Source of the DNA: Bradyrhizobium sp. 4 | GTDB lineage: Bacteria > Pseudomonadota > Alphaproteobacteria > Rhizobiales > Xanthobacteraceae | Direction: 5' to 3' | Length of the DNA: 64,000 bases | Assembly (NCBI RefSeq): GCF_023100905.1 | Contig: NZ_CP064686.1 | Span: forward strand, 3,844,001-3,908,000 | Shown: one piece after another, positions 25,218-34,421 of the stretch | How the letters are laid out: each line of letters opens with the position of its first letter | Numbering within the stretch: position 1 is the first letter of the stretch | Made by a program: the position numbers and the translations under genes | The notes under the pieces: model-generated | Seen by the model: the letters and a program-made list of their open reading frames with translations, nothing else | The model's database searches: none | Told to the model about the DNA's origin: nothing

Positions 25218-26063
25218 ATGTCGGCACCCACCGACATCGCGCCGCGCGCGAGCTATCCCGCGCAATTGCTCACGCTGTCGGGGCGCGCCCTGGCGCAGCT
25301 CGTGCGTACGCCCTCGCATTCGCGCCGCGCCGAGGCCGCGCGAAAGCTGGCGCGGCATTCGCTGTGGCTCAGTGCGGCAGGTGCAGCCCTGGTCATCGCG
25401 CTGATGGTCGTGTTCGACCTGACCGAGATCCAGCTGATGCCGGCGCGCGGCACGCCGGGCCTGTGGCCGATCCGCATCCTGACCGATTTCGGCAAGGACG
25501 AGTATGTGCTCTCCGTGCTCGGGGGCGGGCTGGTGGTGCTGGCGCTGGTTGCGGCGGGATTGCGCGGCACAAGCCGCACGTTGCTGCTCGGCCTCGGCAC
25601 GCGGCTGCAGTTCATGTTTCTGTCTGTTGCCGTGCCGATATTCGTCGCCGAGATCCTGAAATATCTCATCGGTCGAGGACGTCCGTTCGTCGGCGGCAAG
25701 GCCAATCCGTTCAACTTCATCCCATTCGAGGGGACGGGGGCCTATGCCAGTCTGCCGTCGGGTCATGCGGTGACGGCGTTCGCACTGGCGTTCGCCGTCT
25801 CGGCGCTATGGCCGCGCCTGCGCGTATTCATGTTCACTTACGCGATCGTGATCCTGCTGACGCGACTGGTGCTGCTCGCGCACCACCCGAGCGACGTGGT
25901 GGCCGGCGCCCTGGTCGGCATGGTCGGCGCCATGGCGGTGCGCTACTGGTTCGCGGCCCGCAGGCTCGGCTTTGCCATCCGTGCCGACGGCACCATTGTG
26001 CCTCTTGCAGGGGCGGTCTCGGGCCGCCTCAAAAGGGTTGCCCACGGGGCATCCGCCCCATAA
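25218..26063 (+). CDS. PAP2-family membrane phosphatase
   Basis: A 281-aa protein with about six membrane segments and the three PAP2 motifs: KYLIGRGRP, PSGH in YASLPSGHAVTAF, and RLVLLAHHPSDVVAG (R-x5-H-x3-D). The family removes phosphate from lipids such as lipid A, phosphatidylglycerol phosphate or undecaprenyl diphosphate at the periplasmic face. The ATG at 25218 overlaps the upstream gene region by spacing only (1 nt after its stop). In this operon it may dephosphorylate lipid A or recycle the polyprenyl carrier released by the transferase. Confidence 0.88.
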   Translation: MSAPTDIAPRASYPAQLLTLSGRALAQLVRTPSHSRRAEAARKLARHSLWLSAAGAALVIALMVVFDLTEIQLMPARGTPGLWPIRILTDFGKDEYVLSVLGGGLVVLALVAAGLRGTSRTLLLGLGTRLQFMFLSVAVPIFVAEILKYLIGRGRPFVGGKANPFNFIPFEGTGAYASLPSGHAVTAFALAFAVSALWPRLRVFMFTYAIVILLTRLVLLAHHPSDVVAGALVGMVGAMAVRYWFAARRLGFAIRADGTIVPLAGAVSGRLKRVAHGASAP

Positions 26064-26126
26064 AAGCGGCTGCCTGCCGGGCCCGCCGGTTCCCGAGCCA
26101 AGCCAATTCCAACCACGAGCTTCGAT

Positions 26127-26873
26127 TTGTCGTCCCAGCCTTCGGTTTTCCAGCCCTCGGTTTCCATCGTCGTTCCCGTGCGCAACGAAGCCGACAACAT
26201 TGTGCCGCTGATCGAGGAGATCGGCGCGGCGCTCGACGGCCGCTGGGCCTATGAGATCATCTACGTCAATGACGGTTCGACCGACGCGACCGGCGAACGG
26301 CTCGGCGCGGTCATGAAGCAGCGGGACAATCTGCGCCAACTGCGCCATGCCAAATCAGGCGGCCAATCCGCGGCCGTGCGCAGCGGCGTGCGTGCGGCAC
26401 GCGGCGCGATCGTGGCGACGCTCGACGGCGACGGGCAGAACAATCCGGCCTTCCTGCCGGACTTGATCGCGGCCGTCGAGAACGGAAGCAAGGTCGGACT
26501 CGCCGCCGGACAACGCGTCGGCCGCAAGGATACCGGCTTCAAGAAATTCCAGTCGCGCGTCGCCAACGGCGTCCGCAACGCGATCCTGAAGGACGGTACG
26601 CGCGACACCGGCTGCGGCCTGAAGGCGTTCCGGCGCGAGGTGTTCCTGATGATGCCCTATTTCGACGGGCTGCATCGCTTTTTGCCGGCGCTGGTGCGCC
26701 GCGAGGGCTACGAGATCGCCTATGTCGACGTGATCGACCGGCCGCGCCGCTCCGGCGTGTCAAACTACGGTTTCTTCGACCGGCTGTGGATCGGCATAAT
26801 GGATCTCGTGGGCGTGTGGTGGCTGATCCGCCGCAAGAAGCCGACGCCGGATGTGACTGAGGTGAAGGCATGA
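26127..26873 (+). CDS. GT2 polyprenyl-phosphate glycosyltransferase (DPM1/ArnC/RgtE-like)
   Basis: A 248-aa GT-A fold enzyme. It shows VSIVVPVRNEADNI, the nucleotide-sugar motif EIIYVNDGSTDAT, the catalytic DXD-like TLDGDGQNNPAFL and the acceptor-side RDTGCGLKAFRREVF, with a C-terminal hydrophobic stretch (LWIGIMDLVGVWWLI). It would load a sugar onto polyprenyl phosphate in the cytoplasm, giving the donor for the ArnT-like transferase. TTG at 26127 appears to be the start; no ATG lies near the domain start. Its end overlaps the next gene by 4 bp (ATGA). Confidence 0.88.
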   Translation: MSSQPSVFQPSVSIVVPVRNEADNIVPLIEEIGAALDGRWAYEIIYVNDGSTDATGERLGAVMKQRDNLRQLRHAKSGGQSAAVRSGVRAARGAIVATLDGDGQNNPAFLPDLIAAVENGSKVGLAAGQRVGRKDTGFKKFQSRVANGVRNAILKDGTRDTGCGLKAFRREVFLMMPYFDGLHRFLPALVRREGYEIAYVDVIDRPRRSGVSNYGFFDRLWIGIMDLVGVWWLIRRKKPTPDVTEVKA

Positions 26874-27208
26874 TCATCCAATACGGTCAGGCGCTGAGCA
26901 ACTATTTCTACGACGTCTTCGTGGCCAAGTTCGACTTCTGGCTCGCGTTCGGCCTCGTCGCGCAGCTGTTCTTTACCGCACGCTTCCTGGTGCAGTGGAT
27001 CGCGAGCGAGCGCGCCGGCAACAGCGTGGTGCCGATGGCGTTCTGGTTCTGCTCCATGGGCGGCGGGCTGATGACGCTGGTCTATGGCGTCGTCAAGCGC
27101 GAGCCCGTCATTATCCTCGGCCAGGCGCTGGCGACCGTCATCTATATTCGCAACATCATGCTGATCGTGAAGAACCGCGGCCGGGCGTCAAAGACGCTGG
27201 AGCGCTGA
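26870..27208 (+). CDS. LAB_N (lipid A biosynthesis N-terminal domain) membrane protein
   Basis: A 112-aa protein with three hydrophobic segments and the LAB_N signature (FWLAFGLVAQLFFTARFLVQ, then AFWFCSMGGGLMTLVYGVVK). Members often sit beside GT2 polyprenyl-P glycosyltransferases and are thought to help flip or present the polyprenyl-sugar. It overlaps the GT2 start-to-stop by ATGA, indicating a tight functional pair. It closes the surface-modification operon and converges on the Na/Pi transporter 10 bp away. Confidence 0.88.
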   Translation: MIIQYGQALSNYFYDVFVAKFDFWLAFGLVAQLFFTARFLVQWIASERAGNSVVPMAFWFCSMGGGLMTLVYGVVKREPVIILGQALATVIYIRNIMLIVKNRGRASKTLER

Positions 27209-27218
27209 TCCAAGGCGA

Positions 27219-28910
27219 CTAGCGCGGCAGCGCTGACGCCGCGCCTGTCGCAGGCAGGGCAGCGGTCTCCGTCTCGGTTCTGCGATGGGGCTCGCCGGCC
27301 GCGTCGAGCACGGGATAGGCGACCGAGCAGATATGCGAGTGGATGCGGCGCAGGTCCCGCAGCACGTCGAGATGCAGCGACGTGGTTTCGATGGTCTCGG
27401 GACGGCCCTCGCGCAGGCGGTCGAGGTGGCGCTCGACGGCGGCAAGCTCGGTATTGCGCAGTGCCGTTTTCTCCACCAGCAGCTTGCGTGCCTCGTTGGC
27501 GTCGCCCGACATGAAGACGCCGAAGGCGATGCGCAGCGAATCCATCGTGCGCTTGTGGAAGGCGGCGAGCTCCTCGGCGCCCTCGGGCGAGAACTGGAAG
27601 CGACGCTTGATCTTCTTGGTCGCGAGCTCGCTCAGGCTCTTGTCGATGATATCGCCGATATGTTCCAGATTGATGGCGAAGGAAATGATCTCCATCGCGC
27701 GCCGGCCCTCGCTCTCGTCGAGGCTGCCCCGCATGAGTTTCGTCACGTAGAGCTTGATGGCTTCGTCGAGGCCGTCGACGATGTTGTCCATCTTCGAGAC
27801 CTGGTCGACCAGCGCGCGGTCGCCGCTCATCATCGCCGCCATCACCTTGCGCAGCATGATCTCGACGAGATCGCCCATGCGCAGGGTTTCGCGGCCGGCA
27901 TCGGCCAGCGCCAGCGACGGCGATTCTAGCGCTGTCTCGTCGAGATAGCGCGGCCGGGCCGGATCGGCCTCCTGCACACGATCGGGCAGGAGCCGGGTCA
28001 ACAGGCGCGACATGGTGTCGAGCAGGCCGATGAAGATGATGGCGGTGCCGACGTTGAAGGCGATATGGAACGCCGCAGTCATCCTGGCGAGATCCGGCTG
28101 CCAGGCGTGCATGTGCTCGGCGATCGGGCCCTGGAAGGGTAGGACCAGGGCGATCCCGATCACGCGATTGACGAGATTGCCCACCGGCAGGCGATAGCTG
28201 GCGGGATCGTCACGCTTGGCGCCTTCGAACACGGGATTGATGGCGCTGCCGAGATTGGCGCCAAGCACCAGTGCGAGCGCCGCGTAAGGCGAGATGAACT
28301 GCGAATAGGCGAGTGACATGATCAGCAGCACGCTGGCGACGCTCGAATGCACCGCCCAGGTGACGAGCGCCGCGATCACGATGCACAGAACGGGATCGCC
28401 CGTGATGGAGGACATCACGACGCGGACGCCCGGTGCGTTCTCGGCCGGCGCCAGCGTGTCGAGCAGGATGTGCAGCGACAGCAGCATCAGTCCGAGACCG
28501 ATCAAGACACGGCCGACGTCCTTGATCCGCGAGCGCGGACCCACGCGGAAGGCGACCAGTCCGAGCACGAACAAGACCGGCGCGACGGCGGCGATGTTGA
28601 ACGACAGCACCTGCACGATCAACGTCGTGCCGACATTGGCGCCGAGCATGATGGCGAGCGCGGTGACCAGGCTGAGCAGGCCTTCGGCTGCGAACGAGCT
28701 CGTGAGCAGCGCGGTCGCCGTGCTGCTCTGGAGCAGCGCTGTCAGCCCGAGACCGGCGGCAAACGCGTTGAAGCGATTGCCAAGCGCCTTGCCGAGCAGC
28801 CGTCGCAGGTCGGGGCCAAAGGCGCGCAGAATCCCGCTGTGGACCATGTGCAGGCCCCACAGCAACAGCGCCACGCCGCCCATCAGATCGAGCAGTACCA
28901 ACGTTCCCAT
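27219..28910 (-). CDS. Na/Pi cotransporter with C-terminal PhoU-like domain
   Basis: A 563-aa protein. Two inverted Na_Pi_cotrans repeats carry the QSSTATALLTSSF motif (about residues 60-75) and its second-repeat counterpart around VHSSVASVLLIMSLAYSQF and GANLGSAINPVFEG. About eight membrane segments are followed by a PhoU-like helical domain from about residue 340 (LVEIMLRKVMAAMMSGDRAL). Such NptA-like proteins import or export phosphate with sodium. The start ATG at 28910 has GGAG 4-7 nt upstream. Confidence 0.9.
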   Translation of the reverse strand: MGTLVLLDLMGGVALLLWGLHMVHSGILRAFGPDLRRLLGKALGNRFNAFAAGLGLTALLQSSTATALLTSSFAAEGLLSLVTALAIMLGANVGTTLIVQVLSFNIAAVAPVLFVLGLVAFRVGPRSRIKDVGRVLIGLGLMLLSLHILLDTLAPAENAPGVRVVMSSITGDPVLCIVIAALVTWAVHSSVASVLLIMSLAYSQFISPYAALALVLGANLGSAINPVFEGAKRDDPASYRLPVGNLVNRVIGIALVLPFQGPIAEHMHAWQPDLARMTAAFHIAFNVGTAIIFIGLLDTMSRLLTRLLPDRVQEADPARPRYLDETALESPSLALADAGRETLRMGDLVEIMLRKVMAAMMSGDRALVDQVSKMDNIVDGLDEAIKLYVTKLMRGSLDESEGRRAMEIISFAINLEHIGDIIDKSLSELATKKIKRRFQFSPEGAEELAAFHKRTMDSLRIAFGVFMSGDANEARKLLVEKTALRNTELAAVERHLDRLREGRPETIETTSLHLDVLRDLRRIHSHICSVAYPVLDAAGEPHRRTETETAALPATGAASALPR

Positions 28911-29065
28911 GCTCCGAGTCCGGATTGGAGTCGATTGGTGAGGCTAGCGCCAAATGCTTGAGGTTCAAACCATTTGTTGGCGCGTCGGCGTTAACGTTTG
29001 CGGGTTCTGCACGTTCCCCCGGCGCGCGTTGGCGCGTCCCGCGGCGCGATGCCTTGTGAGCAGGC

Positions 29066-30250
29066 TCACATTGCTGCCTTGAGGGCAGCGAAGCCGCGAT
29101 CGAGGTCGGCCTTGAGGTCGTCGACGCTTTCGAGCCCGATATGCAGACGCAGCGTGGGGCCGCCCGGCGCCCACTTGGTCGCAGTGCGATAGGCGTCGCA
29201 ATCGAAGGGAATCACCAGGCTCTCGAAGCCGCCCCAGGAGAAACCCATGCCGAACAGTTTGAGCGTATCGAGCATGGTGTCGACCGCCTTCTGCGGCGCC
29301 GGCTTCAGGACGATGCTGAACAGGCCCGACGCGCCCGTGAAGTCGCGCTTCCAGATGGCATAGCCCGGATCGGTCTCGAGCGCCGGATGCAGCACGCGCG
29401 CGACCTCGGGACGGCTCGCAAGCCAGTGCGCCATGTCGAGCCCGGAGCGATGATGCTGCGCCAGCCGCACCGATAGCGTGCGCAGGCCGCGCAGTGCCAG
29501 GAAAACGTCATCGGGACCGGCGCAAACGCCGAGCAGGCGGATGCCTTCGGCGATCTGCGGCCAGGCCTTGGCATTAGCCGAGATGGTGCCGAACATGATG
29601 TCGGAATGGCCGCCGATATATTTGGTGGCGGCCTGCATGCTGATGTCGACGCCCTGTTCGAGCGAGCGGTGATAGAGCGGCGTGGCCCAGGTGTTGTCGT
29701 CGATGACGAGCGCGCCGCGCCCATGCGCGACCTCGGCGATGGCGCGGATGTCCGGCATCTCGAACGACTGCGAGCCGGGCGCCTCGACCAGAACGGCGCA
29801 TGTGTTGGGCCTGAACAGCTTGTCGATGCCGGCGCCGATCATCGGATCGAAGTAGGTGGTCTCGACGCCGTAGCGGGTGAGCATGCCGTTGCAGAAATTG
29901 CGCGAGGGCCGATAGACGTTGTCGCAGACCAGGATGTGGTCGCCGGCCTTCAGCACCGAGAGCAGGGTGGTCGAGATCGCCGACAGCCCCGACGGCACGA
30001 TGCCGACGCCGGCGCATTGCGGCCCCTCCAGCGCCATCAGGGTCTCCTGGAACGCACGGGTCGTCGGCGTGCCGTGCCGGCCGTACTGGAACTCGCCGCG
30101 ATGGGCGTGCAGGTCCTCGGCGGTCGGATAGAGCACGGTCGAGCCGTGGAAGACGGGCGGGTTGACGAACCCCTTCTGCGCCTTGGTGTCGCGGCCGGAG
30201 GTGACCAGTCGGGTCTCGGCGTGCTGCTCGGAGGGGTGTGAGGAATCCAT
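29066..30250 (-). CDS. metC: cystathionine beta-lyase
   Basis: A 394-aa PLP enzyme that cleaves cystathionine to homocysteine, pyruvate and ammonia. Family marks are RGEFQYGRHGTPTTRAFQ, the cofactor loop GIVPSGLSAISTTL, the Asp block LVIDDNTWATPLY and the Schiff-base lysine in QAATKYIGGHSDIMFG. The C-terminal substrate domain includes GFSWGGFESLVIP. The ATG at 30250 is chosen because the conserved N-terminus starts there; the frame is open upstream only into non-conserved sequence. It is divergent from aapJ, an arrangement also known in rhizobia. A good promoter lies about 75-100 bp upstream. Confidence 0.9.
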   Translation of the reverse strand: MDSSHPSEQHAETRLVTSGRDTKAQKGFVNPPVFHGSTVLYPTAEDLHAHRGEFQYGRHGTPTTRAFQETLMALEGPQCAGVGIVPSGLSAISTTLLSVLKAGDHILVCDNVYRPSRNFCNGMLTRYGVETTYFDPMIGAGIDKLFRPNTCAVLVEAPGSQSFEMPDIRAIAEVAHGRGALVIDDNTWATPLYHRSLEQGVDISMQAATKYIGGHSDIMFGTISANAKAWPQIAEGIRLLGVCAGPDDVFLALRGLRTLSVRLAQHHRSGLDMAHWLASRPEVARVLHPALETDPGYAIWKRDFTGASGLFSIVLKPAPQKAVDTMLDTLKLFGMGFSWGGFESLVIPFDCDAYRTATKWAPGGPTLRLHIGLESVDDLKADLDRGFAALKAAM

Positions 30251-30323
30251 GCGTCTGCTTTCAAAAGCGCGTTTCCACGAGGCGCGCTGCGCCCGCGGGC
30301 TGGCCGAAAGGCCGCTGTCGTTA

Positions 30324-30351
30324 ATAACAGAACACAGAAGAGTCCCGTCAA
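30324..30351 (-). promoter_or_regulatory. predicted metC promoter with repeated flanking sequence
   Basis: On the minus strand TTGACG (plus 30346-30351) and TGTTAT (plus 30324-30329) are separated by 16 bp, a good sigma-70-type promoter reading toward metC. The -10 region sits in ATAACAGAAC (30324-30333), and its exact inverted copy GTTCTGTTAT is at 30375-30384. The remaining divergent gap up to aapJ (to 30645) shows no gene and no clear aapJ promoter. Confidence 0.55.
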
Positions 30352-30645
30352 CCCCTTGACCCGGCACGCCAGTCGTTCTGTTATCGCAGGTGCTATTCAG
30401 TCGCCGCATGTTGAGGGGCCTGCCGCGACCTTCGATCCATCGCCTGACCGGACCTAGCGCCACAGCCATAACGGCGGGCGCCTTTCGGCGAGGATTAAGG
30501 CAAGGCCTCCCGGGATCGGCGGGTGATCGGCAAGGTTTTCCAGCATGACTCTTGCAGGGCTGGTCTTGATACGGCTAGCCCTGGCAGAGACGATCGCAAA
30601 GACAACGTTCCTGACCTTGAGACGACTTTGAAAGGCCCAAAGCCC

Positions 30646-31662
30646 ATGAAACGCGTAACCCTGGCTCTCACTCTCGCTCTCGCCGCCGGCCTGACTGCCC
30701 AAGCCGCCCATGCGCAAACGCTCAAGACCGTCAAGGACCGGGGCATGCTGTCCTGCGGTGTCAGTCAGGGTCTGCCCGGCTTCTCCTCGCCGGACGACAA
30801 GGGCAACTGGACCGGGCTTGACGTCGATGTTTGCCGCGCGATCGCCGGGGCGATCTTCAACGATCCGACCAAGGTCAAATACGTGCCGCTCTCCGCCAAG
30901 GACCGCTTCACGGCGCTGCAATCCGGCGAAGTCGACGTGCTGTCGCGCAACACCACCTGGACCATCTCGCGCGATACCTCGCTCGGCGCCAACTTCACCG
31001 GCGTGACTTATTATGACGGGCAAGGTTTCATGGTGAAGAAGTCGCTCAAGGTGAACTCGGCGCTCGAGCTCAACAGCGCCTCGGTCTGCGTCCAGACCGG
31101 CACCACCACCGAGCAGAATCTCGCCGACTACTTCAAGGCCAACAACATGAAGTACGAGGTGATCGCGTTCGGCACCAACGACGAAACGGTCAAGGCCTAC
31201 GAGGCAGGGCGCTGCGACGTCTTCACCACCGACCAGTCGGGCCTGTACGCCAACCGCCTGAAGCTTGCCAATCCCGGCGATCACATGGTGCTGCCGGAAA
31301 TCATCTCGAAGGAGCCGCTCGGACCAATGGTGCGCCACGGCGACGACCAATGGTTCGACATCGTGAAATGGACGCTGTTTGCCATGATCACCGCCGAAGA
31401 GCTCGGCGTGACCGCGAAGAACGTCGACGAGAAGACGAAACAGGAAAATCCGGAGTTGAAGCGCGTCCTCGGTACCGACGGCAATTTCGGTGAACAGCTC
31501 GGCCTGAGCAAGGACTGGGTGGTGCGCATCGTGAAGGCCGTCGGCAATTACGGCGAGGTGTTCGACCGCAACGTCGGCGCAGGCTCGCCGCTTGGTATCA
31601 GTCGGGGTCTCAACAATCTCTGGAACAAGGGCGGTCTCCAGTACGCGCCGCCGATCCGCTGA
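30646..31662 (+). CDS. aapJ: general L-amino acid ABC transporter, binding protein AapJ
   Basis: A 338-aa periplasmic solute-binding protein of family 3, with signal peptide LALTLALAAGLTAQAAHAQ. Domain marks are GNWTGLDVDVCRAIAGAIF, VKYVPLSAKDRFTALQSGEV and RCDVFTTDQSGLYA. The length and the insertion typical of AapJ/BztA (about 340 aa) separate it from shorter polar amino acid binding proteins. It delivers a broad range of L-amino acids to AapQM. The ATG at 30646 places the signal peptide at the N-terminus. First gene of aapJQMP. Confidence 0.92.
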   Translation: MKRVTLALTLALAAGLTAQAAHAQTLKTVKDRGMLSCGVSQGLPGFSSPDDKGNWTGLDVDVCRAIAGAIFNDPTKVKYVPLSAKDRFTALQSGEVDVLSRNTTWTISRDTSLGANFTGVTYYDGQGFMVKKSLKVNSALELNSASVCVQTGTTTEQNLADYFKANNMKYEVIAFGTNDETVKAYEAGRCDVFTTDQSGLYANRLKLANPGDHMVLPEIISKEPLGPMVRHGDDQWFDIVKWTLFAMITAEELGVTAKNVDEKTKQENPELKRVLGTDGNFGEQLGLSKDWVVRIVKAVGNYGEVFDRNVGAGSPLGISRGLNNLWNKGGLQYAPPIR

Positions 31663-31687
31663 CCCCGCCTGATCCGCGCTCGCGGCG

Positions 31688-32893
31688 ATGAGCATCGAGG
31701 CTCGCAAACCCCCGCCCCAGATCGCGCTGAAGATCAGGCGCGTGCTGGGAGGCAAGACAGGCTGGAACGGCATCGCCGTCCAGTTTGCCTTCGCTGCGGT
31801 CCTGGGCTGGATTGCCTATGAAATCGTCTCCAACGCCCGCGCCAACCTCGAGAACCAGCACATTGCGGCCGGCTTCGGCTTCCTCGCGAACAACGCCGGT
31901 TTCGACGTCAATCAGACGCTGATCTCGTATACCGGCTCAGACACGTTCCTGCGCGTATTCCTGGTCGGGCTCCTCAACACGCTCGTGGTCTCGGTGGTGG
32001 GCATCGTGTTCGCCACCGTGATCGGCTTCATTGTCGCGCTGTGCCGGCTGTCGCCCAACTGGCTGCTCGCGCGCATTGGCGAAATCTATGTCGAGATCAT
32101 CCGCAACCTACCGGTGCTGTTTCAGATCCTGTTCTGGTACCTGGCGGTGCTCGCGGCCTTGCCCAATCCACGACAAAGCATTTCGCTGCTCGGCATCGCT
32201 TTCGTCAGCAATCGCGGTCTCGTCATTCCCCGCCCGATCGGCGAGAGCGGATTCGAGGCGTTTCTTGTGGTGCTGGCGCTCGGCATCGTGGCTTCGGTGG
32301 CGCTGCGCATCCATGCGCGCCGGGCGCTGTTCCAGCGCGGTCAGGTGATCCGGATCTGGCCCTATGTGCTGGGGCTGCTGTTCGGACTGCCGCTCGTCAC
32401 CATGCTGGTAGCGGGTCTGCCCTTCACCTTCGAGCTGCCGCAGCTCAAGGGCTTCAATTTCGCCGGCGGCTCGCGCATCATCCCGGAGTTCGTGGCGCTC
32501 ACGTTGGCCTTGTCGACCTATACGGCCGCCTTCATCGCCGAGATCGTGCGCGCGGGCATCCTCTCCGTCCACAGCGGACAGATGGAGGCGGGATCGTCGC
32601 TGGGCCTGAGCCGCGGCACTACGCTGCGCTTGGTCGTCGTGCCGCAGGCGATGCGCGTCATCGTTCCGCCGCTGACCAACCAGTACCTCAACCTCACCAA
32701 GAATTCGTCGCTGGCCGTCGCGATCGGCTATCCCGACCTCGTCTCCGTGTTCGCCGGCACGTCGCTGAGTCAGACCGGGCAGGCCATCGAGATCATCGCC
32801 ATGACGATGGGCGTCTATCTCCTGATCTCGCTGATCACCAGCGCCGTCATGAGCGTCTACGGTTGGCGCATCAGCCGGAGTCTCGGCGCATGA
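31688..32893 (+). CDS. aapQ: general L-amino acid ABC transporter permease AapQ
   Basis: A 401-aa membrane protein with about eight hydrophobic segments. The C-terminal HisMQ-type permease domain has the EAA-type loop QMEAGSSLGLSRGTTLRLVV followed by PQAMRVIVPPLTNQYLNLTK and KNSSLAVAIGYPDL. The large N-terminal extension with a first conserved permease half (TFLRVFLVGLLNTLVVSVVG) is typical of AapQ/BztB. It overlaps aapM by 4 bp (ATGA at 32890). Confidence 0.92.
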   Translation: MSIEARKPPPQIALKIRRVLGGKTGWNGIAVQFAFAAVLGWIAYEIVSNARANLENQHIAAGFGFLANNAGFDVNQTLISYTGSDTFLRVFLVGLLNTLVVSVVGIVFATVIGFIVALCRLSPNWLLARIGEIYVEIIRNLPVLFQILFWYLAVLAALPNPRQSISLLGIAFVSNRGLVIPRPIGESGFEAFLVVLALGIVASVALRIHARRALFQRGQVIRIWPYVLGLLFGLPLVTMLVAGLPFTFELPQLKGFNFAGGSRIIPEFVALTLALSTYTAAFIAEIVRAGILSVHSGQMEAGSSLGLSRGTTLRLVVVPQAMRVIVPPLTNQYLNLTKNSSLAVAIGYPDLVSVFAGTSLSQTGQAIEIIAMTMGVYLLISLITSAVMSVYGWRISRSLGA

Positions 32894-34410
32894 GCGATAT
32901 CAGCTCGTCCAGTTTCGTCCGCCAGGATCTTCTCGATGAGCGTCCCGCGCCGGTGAAGACCACGGGCTTCGTCGGCCTGGTACGGACGCGCCTGTTCAAC
33001 TCGCCGACCAACATCCTGCTCACGATGGTCGGCGCCTTGCTGCTGTGGTTCACCGTCATTCCTTCCGTCAAATTCCTGATGGTCGACGCAGTCTGGACCG
33101 GCAAGGATCGCACCGCCTGCCTCGCCGAGAACGCCGGCTTTGCGGTCGGTGCCTGCTGGCCCTACATCCAGGCCAAGCTGCCGCAACTGATCTACGGCTT
33201 CTACCCCGAAGCCGAACGCTGGCGGGTCGACCTCACGCTCGTCCTGTCAGTGATTCTGTTGGTGCCGTTGCTCATTCCGCGGCTGCCCTCGAAAGGATTG
33301 AACGCAGGCCTGTTCTTTTTTGCGTTTCCAGTGGTTGCATTCTTTCTGCTGCATGGCGGCGGCATCAAGGGATTTGGCCTGAGCTGGACCGCTGACCTGC
33401 TGCAATTATTCGACGACAGCATCATCGGCGCCGGGCAGGCTCTGCTCAGTCTCGGCAAGACGTCCTCTGCCGCACCGGTGTTGTGGGTCGTCGGCAATGT
33501 CATCGTGCTCGTGGGTAACCTGATCTACTGGCTGATCTTTCCGCTGACCTGGCTGCGAGATCAGCTGCACGGGACAGGCCAGTCGATCTGGGCCGATTTC
33601 GCCATCACCGCCGCGATCGTCTCCCTGATCGCCTTCGTTCTCGGCGGCGGCCTCCGCACCGGGGGGCGGGCCCTGACGTCCAGCATCGCCACCTTCGTCG
33701 CCATCGCAATCGTGATCAAGCTGATGGGGCTCGATCACGGCGGACTGCCGATCGTGCAGACCAACCTGTGGGGCGGGCTTCTGGTGACGCTGGTGGTCTC
33801 TGTTACCGGCATTGTCACCTCGCTGCCGATCGGCATTGCGCTGGCGCTTGGCCGCCGCTCGACCATTCCGCTGATCCGGATCTTCTCGATAGCCTTCATC
33901 GAGTTCTGGCGCGGCGTGCCGCTGATCACCGTCCTGTTCTTCGCCACTTACATGCTGCCGCTGTTTCTCCCGGGCAATTTCACGGTCGACGGGTTGGTGC
34001 GTGCGCTGATTGGAATTTCGCTGTTCACCGGCGCCTATCAGGCCGAGAACGTCCGCGGCGGGCTGGCCGCCATCCCGCGCGGGCAGGGCGAGGCGGCCGC
34101 GGCATTGGGGCTGTCCTGGTGGAAGACGACCTCGCTGATCGTTCTGCCGCAGGCGCTGCGCCACGTCATTCCGAACCTCGTCAACAGCTTCATCTCGCTG
34201 TTCAAGGACACATCGCTGGTCTCGATCGTGGCGCTGTTTGATCTCTTGGGCTCGCTGCGGGCGTCGTTCTCGGATCCTAAATGGTCGTCGCCGTCGACCG
34301 CGTTCACCGGGTTCGCCTTCGCCGGGATCATCTACTTCATCTTCTGCTTTGGAATGTCGCGCTACTCGCTCTTCGTCGAGCACCGCCTCAACGCTCACCG
34401 CCGCAACTGA
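32890..34410 (+). CDS. aapM: general L-amino acid ABC transporter permease AapM
   Basis: A 506-aa membrane protein, longer than many AapM (about 385-430) because of an extended hydrophobic middle section (about residues 115-280). The C-terminal permease domain shows FIEFWRGVPLITVLFFATYM, the EAA loop GGLAAIPRGQGEAAAALGLS and PQALRHVIPNLVNSFISLFK. It forms the heterodimeric channel with AapQ. ATG at 32890 is preferred as it overlaps the aapQ stop. Confidence 0.92.
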   Translation: MSDISSSSFVRQDLLDERPAPVKTTGFVGLVRTRLFNSPTNILLTMVGALLLWFTVIPSVKFLMVDAVWTGKDRTACLAENAGFAVGACWPYIQAKLPQLIYGFYPEAERWRVDLTLVLSVILLVPLLIPRLPSKGLNAGLFFFAFPVVAFFLLHGGGIKGFGLSWTADLLQLFDDSIIGAGQALLSLGKTSSAAPVLWVVGNVIVLVGNLIYWLIFPLTWLRDQLHGTGQSIWADFAITAAIVSLIAFVLGGGLRTGGRALTSSIATFVAIAIVIKLMGLDHGGLPIVQTNLWGGLLVTLVVSVTGIVTSLPIGIALALGRRSTIPLIRIFSIAFIEFWRGVPLITVLFFATYMLPLFLPGNFTVDGLVRALIGISLFTGAYQAENVRGGLAAIPRGQGEAAAALGLSWWKTTSLIVLPQALRHVIPNLVNSFISLFKDTSLVSIVALFDLLGSLRASFSDPKWSSPSTAFTGFAFAGIIYFIFCFGMSRYSLFVEHRLNAHRRN

Positions 34411-34421
34411 TCGAGGTCACC

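Noticed and set aside
30541..30556. Sigma-54-like promoter before aapJ (CAGCATGACTCTTGCA)
   Set aside because: The -24 GG is missing; only the TTGCA half matches.
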